Below, piece by piece: positions 1 to 10,745 of a stretch of DNA of 64,000 nucleotides (the stretch's first letter is position 1; the number at the start of each line of letters is the position of its first letter). Both the position numbers and the translations under genes were made by a program. The notes below the pieces were generated by a model. It did not search any database. It worked only from the letters and a program-made list of their open reading frames with translations, and was not told where the DNA came from. This DNA is from Pararge aegeria (taxonomy: Eukaryota > Arthropoda > Insecta > Lepidoptera > Nymphalidae), in contig NC_053187.1 in NCBI RefSeq assembly GCF_905163445.1, forward strand, positions 12,214,001 through 12,278,000. The letters are read 5' to 3'.

Positions 1-443
1 ACGTAACTCGTGGAAAGTACTTGTACATATTATGTTGCTAAGAGGATTTTTGTGTTATTGACGCTTTGACTTAGATGGCTTAGATAAGGTTTCGCGGTTT
101 GTTTTTAAACCCATCTAGGTAAAGTATTTTATAGTAAGTGATTATACAGTAAAAGATCTTAAAGCGTCGCGGTAAGTGAACCGGCTTCGTCCTAAGAGGA
201 TTACTACTACTCGCCTCATTTAAACCGTTCCTTTTCATATTTAGCTTCGCTATTATAGCTGTTGCTTCGTAAGCATTCGCATAAAGTTATTATTATTATT
301 TTTTCTATCATTTATTATTTTTATTTTTTTTTTAAATTATTAACAATGCTTAAGAATAAATTAAAAAACACTATTAAAAATTTATAAAAAAAAAACTTCC
401 ACCCTCCGCTTGCGGGGCTTTTGAATGCCCAAGCAACCGGTGG
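1..443. other. AT-rich sequence with LINE 3' tail pieces
   Basis: No gene is seen. Bases 398-443 continue the LINE fragment that ends at 444 (minus strand) as a short GC-rich 3' UTR followed by an A/T run. A CpG-containing stretch at about 160-285 has the look of a LINE 3' UTR but was not placed in a family. The rest is low-complexity A/T, including a TTA microsatellite near 287-300. Confidence 0.4.
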
Positions 444-593
444 TCAGGGCTCCAGAGTGAGAAACCTCCTCACAATACGCGCCGTTTCAAGGACTACTGC
501 CTTCTGTATCCGACCCTTGATCCAACAACCAAGCGAAAGCTTCTTGAGATGTTGGTCGAAGCTTTTCGCGAGAAGACCATTGACTGAAACGAC
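444..593 (-). pseudogene. LINE reverse transcriptase, C-terminal fragment
   Basis: Read on the minus strand, this stretch is open for 48 sense codons and ends in TGA at 446-444. The peptide contains the segments VNGLLAKSFDQHLKKLSLG and ETARIVRRFLTLEP, which I recognise as the extreme C-terminus of a lepidopteran non-LTR retrotransposon polyprotein. An ATT microsatellite cuts off everything upstream, so no catalytic domain is present and the piece cannot encode an active enzyme. The plus-strand frame over the same bases (421-621) is a shadow. The family was recognised from memory of similar C-termini. Confidence 0.6.
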
Positions 594-619
594 TATTATT
601 ATTATTATTATTAGTTATT
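594..619. repeat. (ATT)n microsatellite
   Basis: About eight ATT units directly abut the truncated 5' side of the LINE fragment. Trinucleotide A/T runs of this kind often mark LINE or SINE tails in Lepidoptera. Confidence 0.85.
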
Positions 620-897
620 AAAAATTAATTTTTCTTGGTAATGCAAGGCCTAATCGATCTTGGTAAGATTTTTGATAGTGATAGCTTGGCACCCACAATT
701 ACACCTCAACATACGAGGGTGATAACTGCAATACAAAGAAGATATAATCCGTAAATACTTATTGTAAAAGAAGTATCACTATTACTGTATTCACCATTGA
801 TGAAACTTAATATGATAATATTTGCGTTTCTATAAACATAAACCACATAATTATATGCTACAAAGTCCAGACGACTTTAAGCTGCACTCTTGACATT

Positions 898-968
898 CGT
901 TGAGTACCCACACTGTCAAAGCTAGTCTCTAGTTATGAACAACTAGCAGAGTGTGGATACTCAAAACG
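898..968. repeat. Imperfect hairpin, miRNA-precursor-like
   Basis: Arms 900-914 and 950-964 pair over 15 positions with one mismatch (C against A). Two more pairs follow outside a two-base bulge (898-899 with 967-968). An inner stem gctagt/actagc closes a loop of about 15 bases. The total of about 70 nt with mismatched arms fits the size of an animal miRNA precursor, but a decayed inverted-repeat element would look the same. No mature sequence was recognised. Confidence 0.4.
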
Positions 969-1000
969 AAAAAACAAATGAAACCATCGTTATAAGTTCT

Positions 1001-1130
1001 GTCTCGTTGATCTAGTTGTTAGCATAATCAATTACGGATATCCAGGTCCCGTATCCTTGGTATCGGTTCGATTCCTAGGTTGGTCCAGAAACTGCTATAT
1101 TTGGTATTTCTGTTAAGACTATTCAGGTTC
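1001..1130 (+). repeat. tRNA-derived SINE fragment (family D)
   Basis: An A-box-like segment tctagttgttagcat (about 1010-1025) and a B-box ggttcgattcc (1065-1075) are spaced as in a tRNA head. The family recurs at 27488, 29805 and 36715 on the plus strand and at 9285 on the minus strand. The head contains extra bases between the boxes and could not fold as a working tRNA. The 3' body is decayed and its end is uncertain. Confidence 0.55.
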
Positions 1131-2152
1131 TCTAAATCTTCTCCAAAAACTGTTTACTGTTGTAGAAGTCCTGTTTTTTTTTAGCCAGAGCATTTAAATT
1201 ACAAAATAAAATATCTCTAAAAAGCATCTTTTACAAACATGAATGGTGAATATTATGACAAAGTCTTTAACTTATAACACAAATACTAATAATACACATT
1301 TCTGTCAGAAATATTAGCACTTTAGTAAGTAGGTACTGAGGTGCTTCAAATTTCGTAACCACTGTATATAATGGCTTAGTCATATAAAATCAAGGCATGA
1401 TTTAAGTGTTCAACTATAATGCATGTTATATGAAAACTTTATGGTCTTAATAACCTAACTGAAACGGTAATTTGCGTAATGCTAGCGGATGTTCATATCG
1501 ATGTTTACGACTTGGCATCGTTTTGACATTACACGGTCCAAGATGGCGGCAATGTTATTATATCTTATGCATTCAATGAAATATTATATAAGAGAATTAT
1601 TTCTATTCTCTTGTGCTGTACAAGCCTAGCCATTTTCCGTAATTTTAACCGCGTAAAACCGCATAAGTTTCCTATTCCAACTCTTATCCACTGTTCTGCA
1701 CAGCCCAACCCTCTTTAGGATCATATAGTGATGTGAAATGACCGTTAACTCTCCAATCGGACGGGCAGTTTTAAAGATCAGGATGTTCAAATAAAACATC
1801 TTATTCTTAAGCGTTGTTTATAGTACCTATCTATAGATAAACACTAGGGGGTTATACTTAGGTCGGCGTAGGTGCGACTACGCATAGGCTATGCAATGTT
1901 TATTCTAATCGATACTGGATGTACGACTTTAGAGCTTCGAATTTAGCTAACTTCTCCTGAGTGCCGTCCCTCTCTCAAACCTGCCTACCCGTTTTAGAGT
2001 AGTGTGGTAGATCTAAGCTTTATATATTCTATTATGAGGAGAGAAGCCGGTGACAAAAAGTAGCACGTTAAGAAGACTATATTTCAATGCTAGATTATGA
2101 TAACTATAATTATATTAAGAGTATGAAAGCGTCTACTTTTTTTATATAAAAT
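1131..2152. other. Unique AT-rich sequence, no gene seen
   Basis: Both strands have frequent stops. No repeat, hairpin or recognisable protein was found across this kilobase. Confidence 0.5.
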
Positions 2153-2829
2153 ACTAGCTGTTGCCCGCGACTTCGTCTGCGTTTGTTTTTTGATGTGACA
2201 TTATATTTAGTTGTAGTTCTAAAAAAAATTTTGTATCGCTAAGCCTTAAATAATAGTATAGGAGCTAGCAACGTTTTCGAGAAAGAATTTTAGGTCAGCT
2301 TATTTTGTGATATGTCGTCCTTCTTGCACTTTCGGTTAGAGTCTGAGCTATCTGGCTGCGCACTAATGAACGCAACCGCTACCGGTTGCGTTCATTAGTG
2401 CGCATTCTACCTGTCCAGGTAATAATTCTGGATTTTAAAAACATTTTAAAAGGCGTAATTTTTAATTTTTTGTTTTTAAATAAGTCTACCTGACATACTT
2501 TTTTTATTGCCAGCCATTTTTGACAATGCTAATTATGTGCCATACACGTTTTTTTTTATATATAAATTTCAAAGATTTTATAATATCTGTAATTTTAATA
2601 TTATGTTATTTAAAGATAAGAAAAACTTAAAATAAATTTGCCAGACATTGACTGATAAAATGGAAAGAGAGAGGAACCGAGCTTAATGTCGGGATAAAAA
2701 GGTATCCTATATTATTTCTAACACTTCCAAGAATATGTGTACAAAGTTTCATGAGGATCGGTTAGGTAGTTTTTGCGTGAAAGCGTAACAAACAAACTTA
2801 CATTGTCATTTATAATATTAGTAAGGATA
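2153..2829 (+). repeat. Lepidopteran interspersed repeat, ttgcccgcgac family
   Basis: It begins actagctgttgcccgcgac and ends in the terminal block seen in other copies: tagtttttgcgtgaaagcg, then aacaaac, then tataatattagtaaggat. Copies or pieces lie at 7424, 15213, 41099, 41575, 46895, 48455, 51185 and 59180. The family is very common in Lepidoptera and has no coding capacity here. I could not decide its class (Helitron-like or LINE-derived) by eye. A perfect palindrome sits inside this copy. Confidence 0.7.
2357..2404. repeat. Perfect palindrome, 22-bp arms, 4-base loop
   Basis: Bases 2357-2378 are exactly complementary to 2383-2404 around the loop ctac. The arms are GC-richer than their surroundings and contain gcactaatgaacgcaaccg. 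The element lies inside the interspersed repeat at 2153-2829, and no equivalent was seen in its other copies. Confidence 0.9.
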
Positions 2830-3570
2830 GGGATTTTATTGTTTGTTATTTTTTAAATTGAAACAAGAACTTCAAATATTTCTTTATTTCATGCGTTTTG
2901 GTTACAATGCTATTAAAAATATAAGATTACGGGCTGTAAACATGGACAATTCCTCACAATGAATTTAGTAAAACTAATCAATGTTAATTTGAGTCAAATT
3001 AACAAAAAGCGTCCGACTATCATAAGAATTAAAAGAACCATCAGCCACAATATGTTTCCCTATCTTTATTGGAATGCGACCAACTTCGAAGTGATTTTAT
3101 TAGTGTTCCCGATTTTGATTACAGTCTGTTACCAATTAAATTCCGTTCGGAGTTGGCTTCCGATCAAAGATCTAAACCGACGATAAAAAAAAAATGTTCT
3201 TTGTTGACAGAAACATCAGTCTGTAAGCACTTAACTCATTTTTACGACGACCCTGAAGCACCATCAAATATTGTGGTACTCGTAAGTGCCGTTCGCGCCT
3301 TTGATTAGTAACATTTGCCAACCAGTTCTATTTTTATCACAATTGTTTACATTTACGTTTCCGTTTTCTATCTTTCTTTTGCGTCTACAAAGGAGTGTGT
3401 TGTGTTAAAGTTAACCAGTTGTTGTACCTACATATAATAAGTAAAAGAGTATAAAGAGTAGAGTTATTAATTAGTCTATATAGCAGGGTTATGCACCTAT
3501 CACAACATCGCCATCTCATGTTATGTATCTAGTAAAAAATCGGTGATAGCCTAGGATCCCCGCCCAGTTA
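2830..3570. other. No supported gene; two overlapping small frames
   Basis: Two open frames overlap in different registers (2959-3186, 75 codons; 3069-3308, 79 codons, plus strand). The second contains the segment YDDPEAPSNIVVLVSAVRAFD-like in character (3240-3308), which is less AT-biased than its surroundings, but I do not recognise it. One may be a remnant of a transposon protein. No splice or promoter evidence supports either. Confidence 0.3.
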
Positions 3571-3735
3571 GCTCACACCTGTTACTTTTCGAACGGATCT
3601 GCATTTTAAACAATCAACCCTTGCTGGTACGTCGTGAGAAATCCAGCGTGCCTGAGAGTTCCTAGTAATGTTCTAAAATGCGTGAGAATTTTAAGAATCG
3701 CACACATGAACTTAGTAGGCTTCTCATTTTAAGAA
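3571..3735 (+). repeat. Decayed SINE fragment (family A)
   Basis: The order of short blocks matches the family A body at 4912-5141: acctgttacttttcgaa, then a cgtgagaaa segment, then tgcctgagagttcctagtaa. The tRNA head and GATGAT tail are missing and substitutions are dense, so this is an old copy. Confidence 0.5.
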
Positions 3736-4650
3736 GATACCATTTCTGGGTCTTCTGGGTGTTCTTCGACTTAAGATCACGAGAGCCTCAGTTGTATTCC
3801 TAAGTAGACCAAAATAATGAAGCAAATCATATCAAGAAGACACAAGCCCGAAACTAAGCAAGAGTATCGGGGGCGGGTTATAGCTCCCGCTCTCTGGTGG
3901 GAAGATTGTTCCAAGCAGTAGAACATAAATTAAGATTAATGAACTCTACCTTAAATTCTAACTATTGCCCTTAGAAAGCTTTGTTTATGGGCAAAATCGT
4001 GAAATTGTTGTATTGTACCTAGGTATGTATATTTGTGTTTCAATGAGACAAATCCTACTAACATTATATATCTGACAGTTTGTTTCGATGTATGAGTATG
4101 TATGCATGGATGTTTGTTACTTTTTTATGCAAAACTACTTGACTGCAAAACACTGAAAAATAATTGCAATTATGATAGATTATAACTTCGAGGATTAAAA
4201 CATAGGCTTATTTTTACAACGTCGATGAACTATAGGTATTTAGAGATTTTAGATTTATACCAGCTGCACCCCGCGGTGTTCTCCGGTGTGACGAACCAAA
4301 TCTTTAAAAGTAAATGCAATGACTTTTTTTCTTTTAATTTTTCTTATTTACTACGGGTAATACCGCGGAGCACAGTTAGTGATGCATATATCTTTTAGTT
4401 TCTCTATTGCTGTAGGCATTGTATGAAATTCACGATAGTCCAGCCACAGTATTATAAATCTTCTAAACAATAATTAACACCGATAAAGTTTGTCAATTGG
4501 CATCTGAATTATAATAGCAGTTATTTCGGGAGTGTTTAGGAAATTCTTGGGATATTTGGCTTTGGTTCGCAATATTCGTCAGTTGTTAGAAATGCACTGT
4601 TATAACACATGCTGAAAATTATAGTATTTGTCATTAACTAAGTAGGTCGA
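3736..4650. other. Unique AT-rich sequence, no gene seen
   Basis: No open frame of note, repeat or strong hairpin was found. Stops are frequent in all frames. Confidence 0.5.
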
Positions 4651-4757
4651 AAGCGGTGATAGTCCAGTGGGTAGGACTTCGACTTCACTTTTGGGAGGCC
4701 GAGTTCGAATCTCAGTACGCACCTCTAACATTTCAAAGTCATTGGCGTTTTAATTCT

Positions 4758-4893
4758 TTTTCTTTTTTTAAATATACTACGACAATACACACATCGCCGT
4801 CTAGCCCTAAAGCAAGCGTTGCTTGTGTTATGGGTACTAAGATGACTGATGAATATTTATATGAATAATATACATAAATACTTTTTTATAAAT
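4758..4893 (-). repeat. 5'-truncated SINE (family B) inside family A SINE
   Basis: The segment tactacgacaatacacacat, then gcttgtgttatgggtactaa and tacataaatactt, matches the 3' half of the full-length family B SINE at 10168-10435, in the same minus orientation. The tRNA-derived head, which should follow on the right, is absent. This is the 5' truncation expected of LINE-driven retrotransposition. Confidence 0.75.
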
Positions 4894-5102
4894 ATATTAT
4901 TGTACCGATAAAATTTAAGAAGCACTTGCTCGGTGATGGAATACATCGTGAGGAAACCTGCATGCCTTAGAGTTATTAATTATGTTCTAAAAGATGTATG
5001 GAGTCCACTAATCCCCACTGGGCCAGCCAGGTAGACTACGGCCTTAACTCCTTCTCATTGTGAGAGGAGACCCGTGACCTGTAGTGGGCTGGTAATGGGT
5101 TG

Positions 5103-5141
5103 ATATGATGATGATGATGATGATAATGATGATGATGATGA
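5103..5141. repeat. (ATG)n tail microsatellite
   Basis: About twelve ATG/GAT units with one interruption form the 3' tail of the family A SINE. Confidence 0.9.
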
Positions 5142-6207
5142 AATAGGACAGTAGACAATATATTACAATGCTCAGATATTTTTACCCAAATGATTTAAAA
5201 GATGACGAGGCGTTATCACTCATTACGATTTTTATCTTCGATGCTTTCAGAAACGTCGGTCACTTTTGAGTTCAAAAAAAAATAACCCTAGACTTTTAGA
5301 GCCCGTTGATGTAAAAATTTTAAATAGCTTATTTTTACCAATTAATAAAAAAACTAAAAGCTTTAAAAACTTTACGATCGTTTATAAGTTATATTGTTTT
5401 AGAAGAAACTGTTTACGTATGTTTCGGTATGTTATTATAGCCCAGGAAAAAATCTCTAGCATTCTCAACTCTGTTAGACAAAATTAATCCGAACAGCTGC
5501 CGCGTGCGATCTTTGTGATGTTTTTTGGTGCACGGTAATCCGCGCATACGTTAAAAAGAGGATATGCTCTGACAAATGGCTCATTTAAAAATTAAATCAT
5601 TTAAAAGTAGAAGTTTTAAATGTGGTCAATGACTTCCTTTTTCATTTTTAGGTAGTTGACTTTTCACTCGTAATCCTATGGCATCGCTTGTCTATTTCTA
5701 GTTTCTGAAAGATCTTAGTTTTACGACGTGCTTTATTTTTTATTACATGCATCACAACTGTGCAAATCCTCAAATTTATGTTTATGTCGAAAAAATACTA
5801 ATCTTAGAAAAATATGGGCGGTATTTAGTACGAAAAGAAGAGAAGGGATAGGTTTTAAATTCTCAGTCGTGAAAATTCTTACATTAATTAAAATTAAAAA
5901 AATATAAAACTTAATGATATTCTGAAGTAAGTTTTAAAAACCTGTGTAAATAATAATAGAACAATTTTAAATTTCATTTAGACGCGTATGTGAGTGCATA
6001 TGAAGGTGTATAGATTTTTGTTTTTTATGTTATCTAGGAACAGAAACTTTTTGCGCTTGCCATTTTAATCCGTAACCTCGTTTGACCTTTTATGTGAACA
6101 CAGCTGATTTTATGGTTGACACAGCGTATTGTAATAACAAGTTTTTACAGTTTTTTTACACTAAAAAGTTTTGTTTTTGTACTTGATAGACTTGCGCTTG
6201 ACGACTA
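5142..6207. other. Unique AT-rich sequence, no gene seen
   Basis: The only frame of length (5266-5487, plus) is lysine- and asparagine-rich, as expected from AT-rich noncoding DNA. Confidence 0.5.
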
Positions 6208-6417
6208 TCATGCTTGATGGAGAGCCATGATAAGGTCTAGTTCGGTTAGTGTAGCGGGTTTGCCTTGAATATGTCTATACACTCTTGCCTTGAAGGCATT
6301 CAGGTTGACGTGGCAAGCCTTAGCGGTACGTATCAGAAACATGGATGAAAAGCTCTCCTTACGTGCGTACCTGCTTGAAACAACTGTTTTTATTGATATG
6401 AATACGTGATATCCCAA
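6208..6417 (-). pseudogene. Possible LINE C-terminal fragment
   Basis: The minus-strand frame of 69 codons contains LNAFKARVYRHIQGKPATL, similar in pattern to the FKSRVNRHLLGK motif at the end of jockey/R1-like reverse transcriptases, a better example of which is at 12780-13215. The upstream part has no recognisable domain. A chance frame cannot be excluded. Confidence 0.4.
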
Positions 6418-7423
6418 CGGATCCGCCTTCTCGACTTAATATTTTTGTCCGCAAGTTTATATACCAGCCAAAAAGATGGATGATATAAGAATTGACTGAA
6501 TTGTAGAGGTTCAGGGTGATTCATAAGAATAAAGGTGGAGGGGAAGCAATCTCGTCGTTCAGTGACGCGGACGCGGCGTATTCAGCCGTCTAATTGGGCG
6601 AAAATTACTTCGCAAGTGCTACTCGGTTGGTGCTAGGCTGTAAGACCACAATTTCCTTTTTAACTGGACTGTTTTACGCCTAATGCGAGACAATTTCTGC
6701 TTCGTGTTATTTTTAATCGACTTCAACAACGGAGAAGGTTCCTAATCGCTGTCGCGGTCCATATCGATTAAGCAACGACTCGGCTGAAATAAAAGCATTG
6801 GAATGTGAACTTTATTTAATGTGACATAAATTAAAAATACATTATGTCACATGACAAAACGCTCTCTTTTCATTGCTTAAATTTGAGTCAAGTTAGTGGT
6901 GAGTCGATATGTTTAAGAAGAAAGAAGAAAGTTTTGTTTACATTTATATTCGATATAAACCACACGCCTGCTTTCATATGACACGATTATTTACTTAAAT
7001 GTTCTAGTTGCACAGAGTCCATATTGAAAAAAAAAAGACTAACTAAGATATTTAAAACACTGTTCCAGCAAATGCCTAATATAAACTTTTACTGTTTGCT
7101 CGAGTATGATAAATATTGTCTCCAAAAACGTCCATCAATACCTGTAGAGGCGTGATCATTCAATAATTGGTTGTCTAGACACTACAATATGAAACAGCGC
7201 TAGCACAACAGATAAGTAGGCGGATAAGGGGAAAAAATAACATCTAAATTGCTCGCATCACATTCATCAAGATTTAGAAATAGGTGACTGTTTTGAACAC
7301 GTGGTGTCGAAATATGAAACAACATCGGTTATGGTTAGGGTTGCCACGTTTTAATATGCCCACTAAAAGACCACCTTTGAGGTTTCTACTTGAGCCTCAT
7401 TAATATAAATCCCAAATCCATAC
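6418..7423. other. Unique sequence, no gene seen
   Basis: There is a slightly GC-richer patch at about 6540-6780 without recognisable coding. The remainder is AT-rich and featureless. Confidence 0.45.
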
Positions 7424-7586
7424 TCATATTATAAATGTGAAAATGTTTGTTTGTTTGGCTAAGCAACCGGCCAACTCGATTCTGACAAAGAGTTTTTGTA
7501 ACTCCGGCGAATCTATACTCTGGCTAAGAGGATTTGTAAAAAATCATAATGAACGAGGACAAAGAACTTGGGCAACAGCTTGTAGT
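7424..7586 (-). repeat. Interspersed repeat, ttgcccgcgac family, short copy
   Basis: In reverse orientation this carries both ends of the family seen at 2153-2829: the tail as attataaatgtgaaaatgt next to gtttgtttgtttggc, and the head as aacttgggcaacagcttgta. The length of about 160 bp indicates a large internal deletion. The plus-strand frame at 7437-7673 arises from this repeat and is not a gene. Confidence 0.55.
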
Positions 7587-8419
7587 TATTTATTTCATAA
7601 TTGCGTTATGTATAAAAAAAGTCAATATTTTGTTGTAAAAACCAATCAAGTGAATTCTGGCATTCTGGCATGACATTATCGCTAGTACCTCATTATAATG
7701 AGGAAAAACATGCTTCATAGGTAACTGTAATAGAGAGAATAAAGATTTGCTACATTTTAAATGAAATAAGGTTTATAAAAACTACTGCTGTTGTCGCACG
7801 AAAAATGTCGGCTAACTTGCTGCGATCAAACTGGGAATCTATAGATAAGAGACAACCCTATTGGAGGTATTAGTTACTGCTAGAATTTAAGACACTTTAA
7901 ATGATCGCAGTAATTAAAATGTTAAACAAAATGCCAATCGTTAGAAACGTTTTGATATTGTAATATCACATTAAATTTGGCACGGATTCATACTATTTTG
8001 TAATTTTGAATGGAAATGTCAGGTACCATAAAGTGCATTTTAATTTGTGAGTAATAGTGTGTATTTTTACGTGTATATTTAAAAATAAATTACATTAATT
8101 CAGGAAAATTTGTAGTTATAACAGAATATGATAATAAAATTGAGTTTTAGAAATGGTGTCACGGTGGTTTCATGCCATGTAAATCCGATTTTAAATAATA
8201 TTGACAATATGCAGAATATTGTCAATAGTATTGACTGTGTGCGAGGGCAAACTGAAGAATTGAAGTATGAAAGAATTAGTAACATATTAAAACAATGTAA
8301 AGAATACTGTCAACATTGATTGTGTGGGGGCAGCCTAAGGACTCGTGCAGATGATAGCGCAATCGTACAGACACAGAATCGCAAACCTAACCATGTATAC
8401 ATACCTACCTAGGTACGCG

Positions 8420-8462
8420 AAAGTGATACGCTAAAATCCAAAACTATATATCGTATCACTTT
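8420..8462. repeat. 11-bp inverted repeat
   Basis: aaagtgatacg (8420-8430) is exactly complementary to cgtatcacttt (8452-8462), with 21 bases between. It could be a very short fold-back element or chance. Confidence 0.5.
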
Positions 8463-8523
8463 ACATTTAAAAATTGTCAATATATTACTCAAATTTGTTA
8501 TGTCCTCTCGCGCCTTGGGAGCA

Positions 8524-8561
8524 GGGGGACAGATTTCACTTTTTATTCCTATCTGTCCCCC
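8524..8561. repeat. 11-bp GC-rich inverted repeat
   Basis: gggggacagat (8524-8534) pairs exactly with atctgtccccc (8551-8561) around a 16-base loop. The G5/C5 runs stand out in AT-rich DNA. Confidence 0.6.
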
Positions 8562-9284
8562 AGACGGAATTTTATTGAAATTTATGAAAATGTAATTTTA
8601 ATATGCATTATAATATTTCAAAACTTATTTTATTTTATTTGTTTTATTTTTTATATGCAAAAATGATACTAATAATTATCTACTTTTCAGATTCACTGCA
8701 CCAATGGTCTTTTAACGATGATTTATAAAATCACTTATACCAGGCTTAATATTCTTTCTTTACCAGGCCCAGAAGTTTTGGTGTAAAAAAGAAAAAGGGA
8801 AAGATATCAGATACTAACATATTAATAATTCACTGAGAGCATCGTAGGATACTCATTAATCCGAATCGCTGGATATGTCATCGCATTTTCCCGGGAAAGC
8901 CCCAATGTTAATAATTTGATATTTATGATTTTATCTACTTATGTGCATCTCGGTCGGTTGCCGAATATATTCGAACGATAAATTTAATCCCGCAATGTAG
9001 GTTCTTTGGTAAGATGATCGAAATATTGGTGTTTAGCTTTGCTACTAGTATTTACTTACCCTAAATACTCCGAATAAGTAAATGCATTCATGCAGTAAAA
9101 GACGGCAGCGGGCTTACCTATTAGGGAGTATAGCAGGTATATTTAACCCGCACTCCTCTAATTCAATGCGTTTAACTATTATAACCTCTATAACCAGTGC
9201 ACGGGAGTGGACATTTTACATTTCCGAGCACCAGGCTAATACGAAGAATTGTTAGAAGAATAATTCAATACTTCTCAAATCTTG

Positions 9285-9352
9285 CACTGAACCGAAAATC
9301 GAACCCACGACTTCGTGATCCGTAGACAACCACAAAACAAACGAGGCAGTTA
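9285..9352 (-). repeat. tRNA-derived SINE head (family D)
   Basis: The reverse complement gives the B-box-like gggttcgattttcgg and a head ending in actgcctcgtttgtttt, as in the family D SINE at 27488. Sequence to the left back to about 9185 may be decayed body. Confidence 0.45.
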
Positions 9353-10167
9353 AGTTTACTGTGTAATAAAATTACCTGTCTCTCATAAAAATTACCAGCA
9401 ACATCAGCATTATTAATGTTTTACTGATGGTCACAGACTGTTTCATAGAAAAGCTTCGACACCTAAGTAACGATTGTAATCAACGGTAATGAACGGGTTT
9501 ACCTAGCCATCGTCTCGGGGAGAAACTGGAGGGCTAGGTGAAAAAACCTGACTGAAACCTGACTATTTACGTGCCTTATTAGAACTATTCTTCCTCGTTT
9601 TGTACGTGTTCCTGTTTATTCCTTTTCAAGTCATAAATAAATCGATTGGACTCCAAATCAAGATGAGTGGAAAATAAAAAAAAACAAGGCATAACGGAGC
9701 GGTAAATGTCAAGTCTTCCTGATTTTAATGAGATCGCCAATAAGATGAGGGTCGCCCACTTTTTGTAATTAATTATGGAAAATGTTTATGTTAATATTAA
9801 TTTTATATTTTGGAGATTGTACTTTCGTTAATGGTGCGTTCCATTTGCAATTGTAATTATACCAGTGCATTTACGATTTCCGATGTTTATTAATATTGAT
9901 GAAAGTGAAGAAGTATGTCATAGTTCTCTCTTGTTAACTAATGTACTATGCAAATCTCAGTTATAAGAATTGCATGTTCTATTTTACTAAACCGTATTTA
10001 GTTACCAATGAAAAAAATAGTAATTTAAAGTAATGGTTTTCATGGTACCTCAATGTAATAAATGAAATCGCATCACTGAATGTAAGCAATTAAAAAAACT
10101 GAGCGCACTGAAGACTACAGCTACATTTTTTTTAACACTTTATTATAATATACGTATAACACGAAGA
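9353..10167. other. Unique AT-rich sequence, no gene seen
   Basis: A short inverted pair acctagcc/ggctaggt at 9501-9539 is the only structure seen. There is no coding signal. Confidence 0.45.
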
Positions 10168-10435
10168 AAGTTAATCCTTTTTTTTTATATGCTACGATAA
10201 AACACACATCGCAATCAAGCCCCGAAGTAAGCGTAGCTTGTGTTATAGGTACTGCGATCACTAATGAAATTTTTGATGTATAGTACATAAATACTTATAA
10301 TATACATATAAACACCCAGACACGGATTAAAATTCATGTTCATCACACAAACATTTTCCAGCTGTGGGAATCGAACCCACGGCCTTGGACTCAGAAAGCA
10401 GGGTAGCTGCCCACTGCGCCAATCGGCCGTCAAAT
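10168..10435 (-). repeat. Full-length tRNA-derived SINE (family B)
   Basis: Read on the minus strand, the head is gacggccgattggcgcagtg, then a B-box gggttcgattcccac (complement at about 10368-10382), then a body with atgtttgtgtgatgaacatg and ggtgtttatatgtatat, ending in a T/A-rich tail. The 268 bp appear complete, which makes this the reference copy for 4758, 18065, 22352 and 41768. The tRNA-like head would provide the internal RNA polymerase III promoter. Confidence 0.85.
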
Positions 10436-10489
10436 CGGCTTTGTTGCGATAAGGCAGCCAAATTTTATACAAATTGAAGTTTTTTAGTA

Positions 10490-10745
10490 AGTAGGGCATT
10501 CTGCGACAGCTCGTCTGGGAAGTACTATCGCCATGCTTTTCTGGCGACCGAAATCAAATCAGTCTGAAGTTTGGGGTTCGGTTGCCAGTGTAATAACAGG
10601 CACATGGAACTTAGCACCTACGTTTCTGGTTGATGGACACAGGTTAGCACGTTGCAGGACGTGTTTCTTGCATGCATTGTTTCTCTGTTTATTCGGTATG
10701 GTTTTCCAATCCACTTCCACTTATAATTAGGTGTGCCATCTGTTG
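10490..10745 (-). repeat. LINE 3' UTR fragment (gaccaagcagatgg family)
   Basis: The minus strand carries the ordered blocks of a lepidopteran LINE 3' UTR also seen at 13685 and 43995 on the plus strand: acgtcctgcaacgtgc, tgtgtccatcaacc, attacactgg and ccagacgagctgtcg. The plus frame at 10533-10730 lies within it and is not a gene. Confidence 0.65.

Larger units (their letters stand above)
4651..5141 (+). repeat. tRNA-derived SINE (family A), interrupted
   Basis: The tRNA-like head (agcggtgatagtccagtggg, B-box gagttcgaatctcag at 4701-4715) runs to about 4757. The body resumes near 4912 with cacttgctcggtgatgg and acatcgtgaggaaacctgc, then ctggtaatgggttgatatga and a GATGAT tail. The intervening 4758-4911 includes a truncated family B SINE. 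The element resembles the Metulj-type SINEs of butterflies as I remember them. Other family A pieces are at 3571, 42017 (minus), 55935 (minus) and 61578. Confidence 0.8.
7587..9284. other. AT-rich sequence with small hairpins, no gene seen
   Basis: A 63-codon frame at 8128-8319 (plus) is not recognised, and a minus frame overlaps it. Inverted repeats inside this stretch are listed separately. Confidence 0.45.

Noticed and set aside
7437..7673. 78-codon plus-strand frame
   Set aside because: It is produced by a reverse-oriented interspersed repeat. A similar pseudo-peptide appears from another copy at 40880-40940.
8128..8319. 63-codon plus frame with coiled-coil-like residues
   Set aside because: An overlapping minus frame is equally long, and the stretch contains an 11-bp inverted repeat (8199-8227) that shapes the repeated asparagine/isoleucine pattern.
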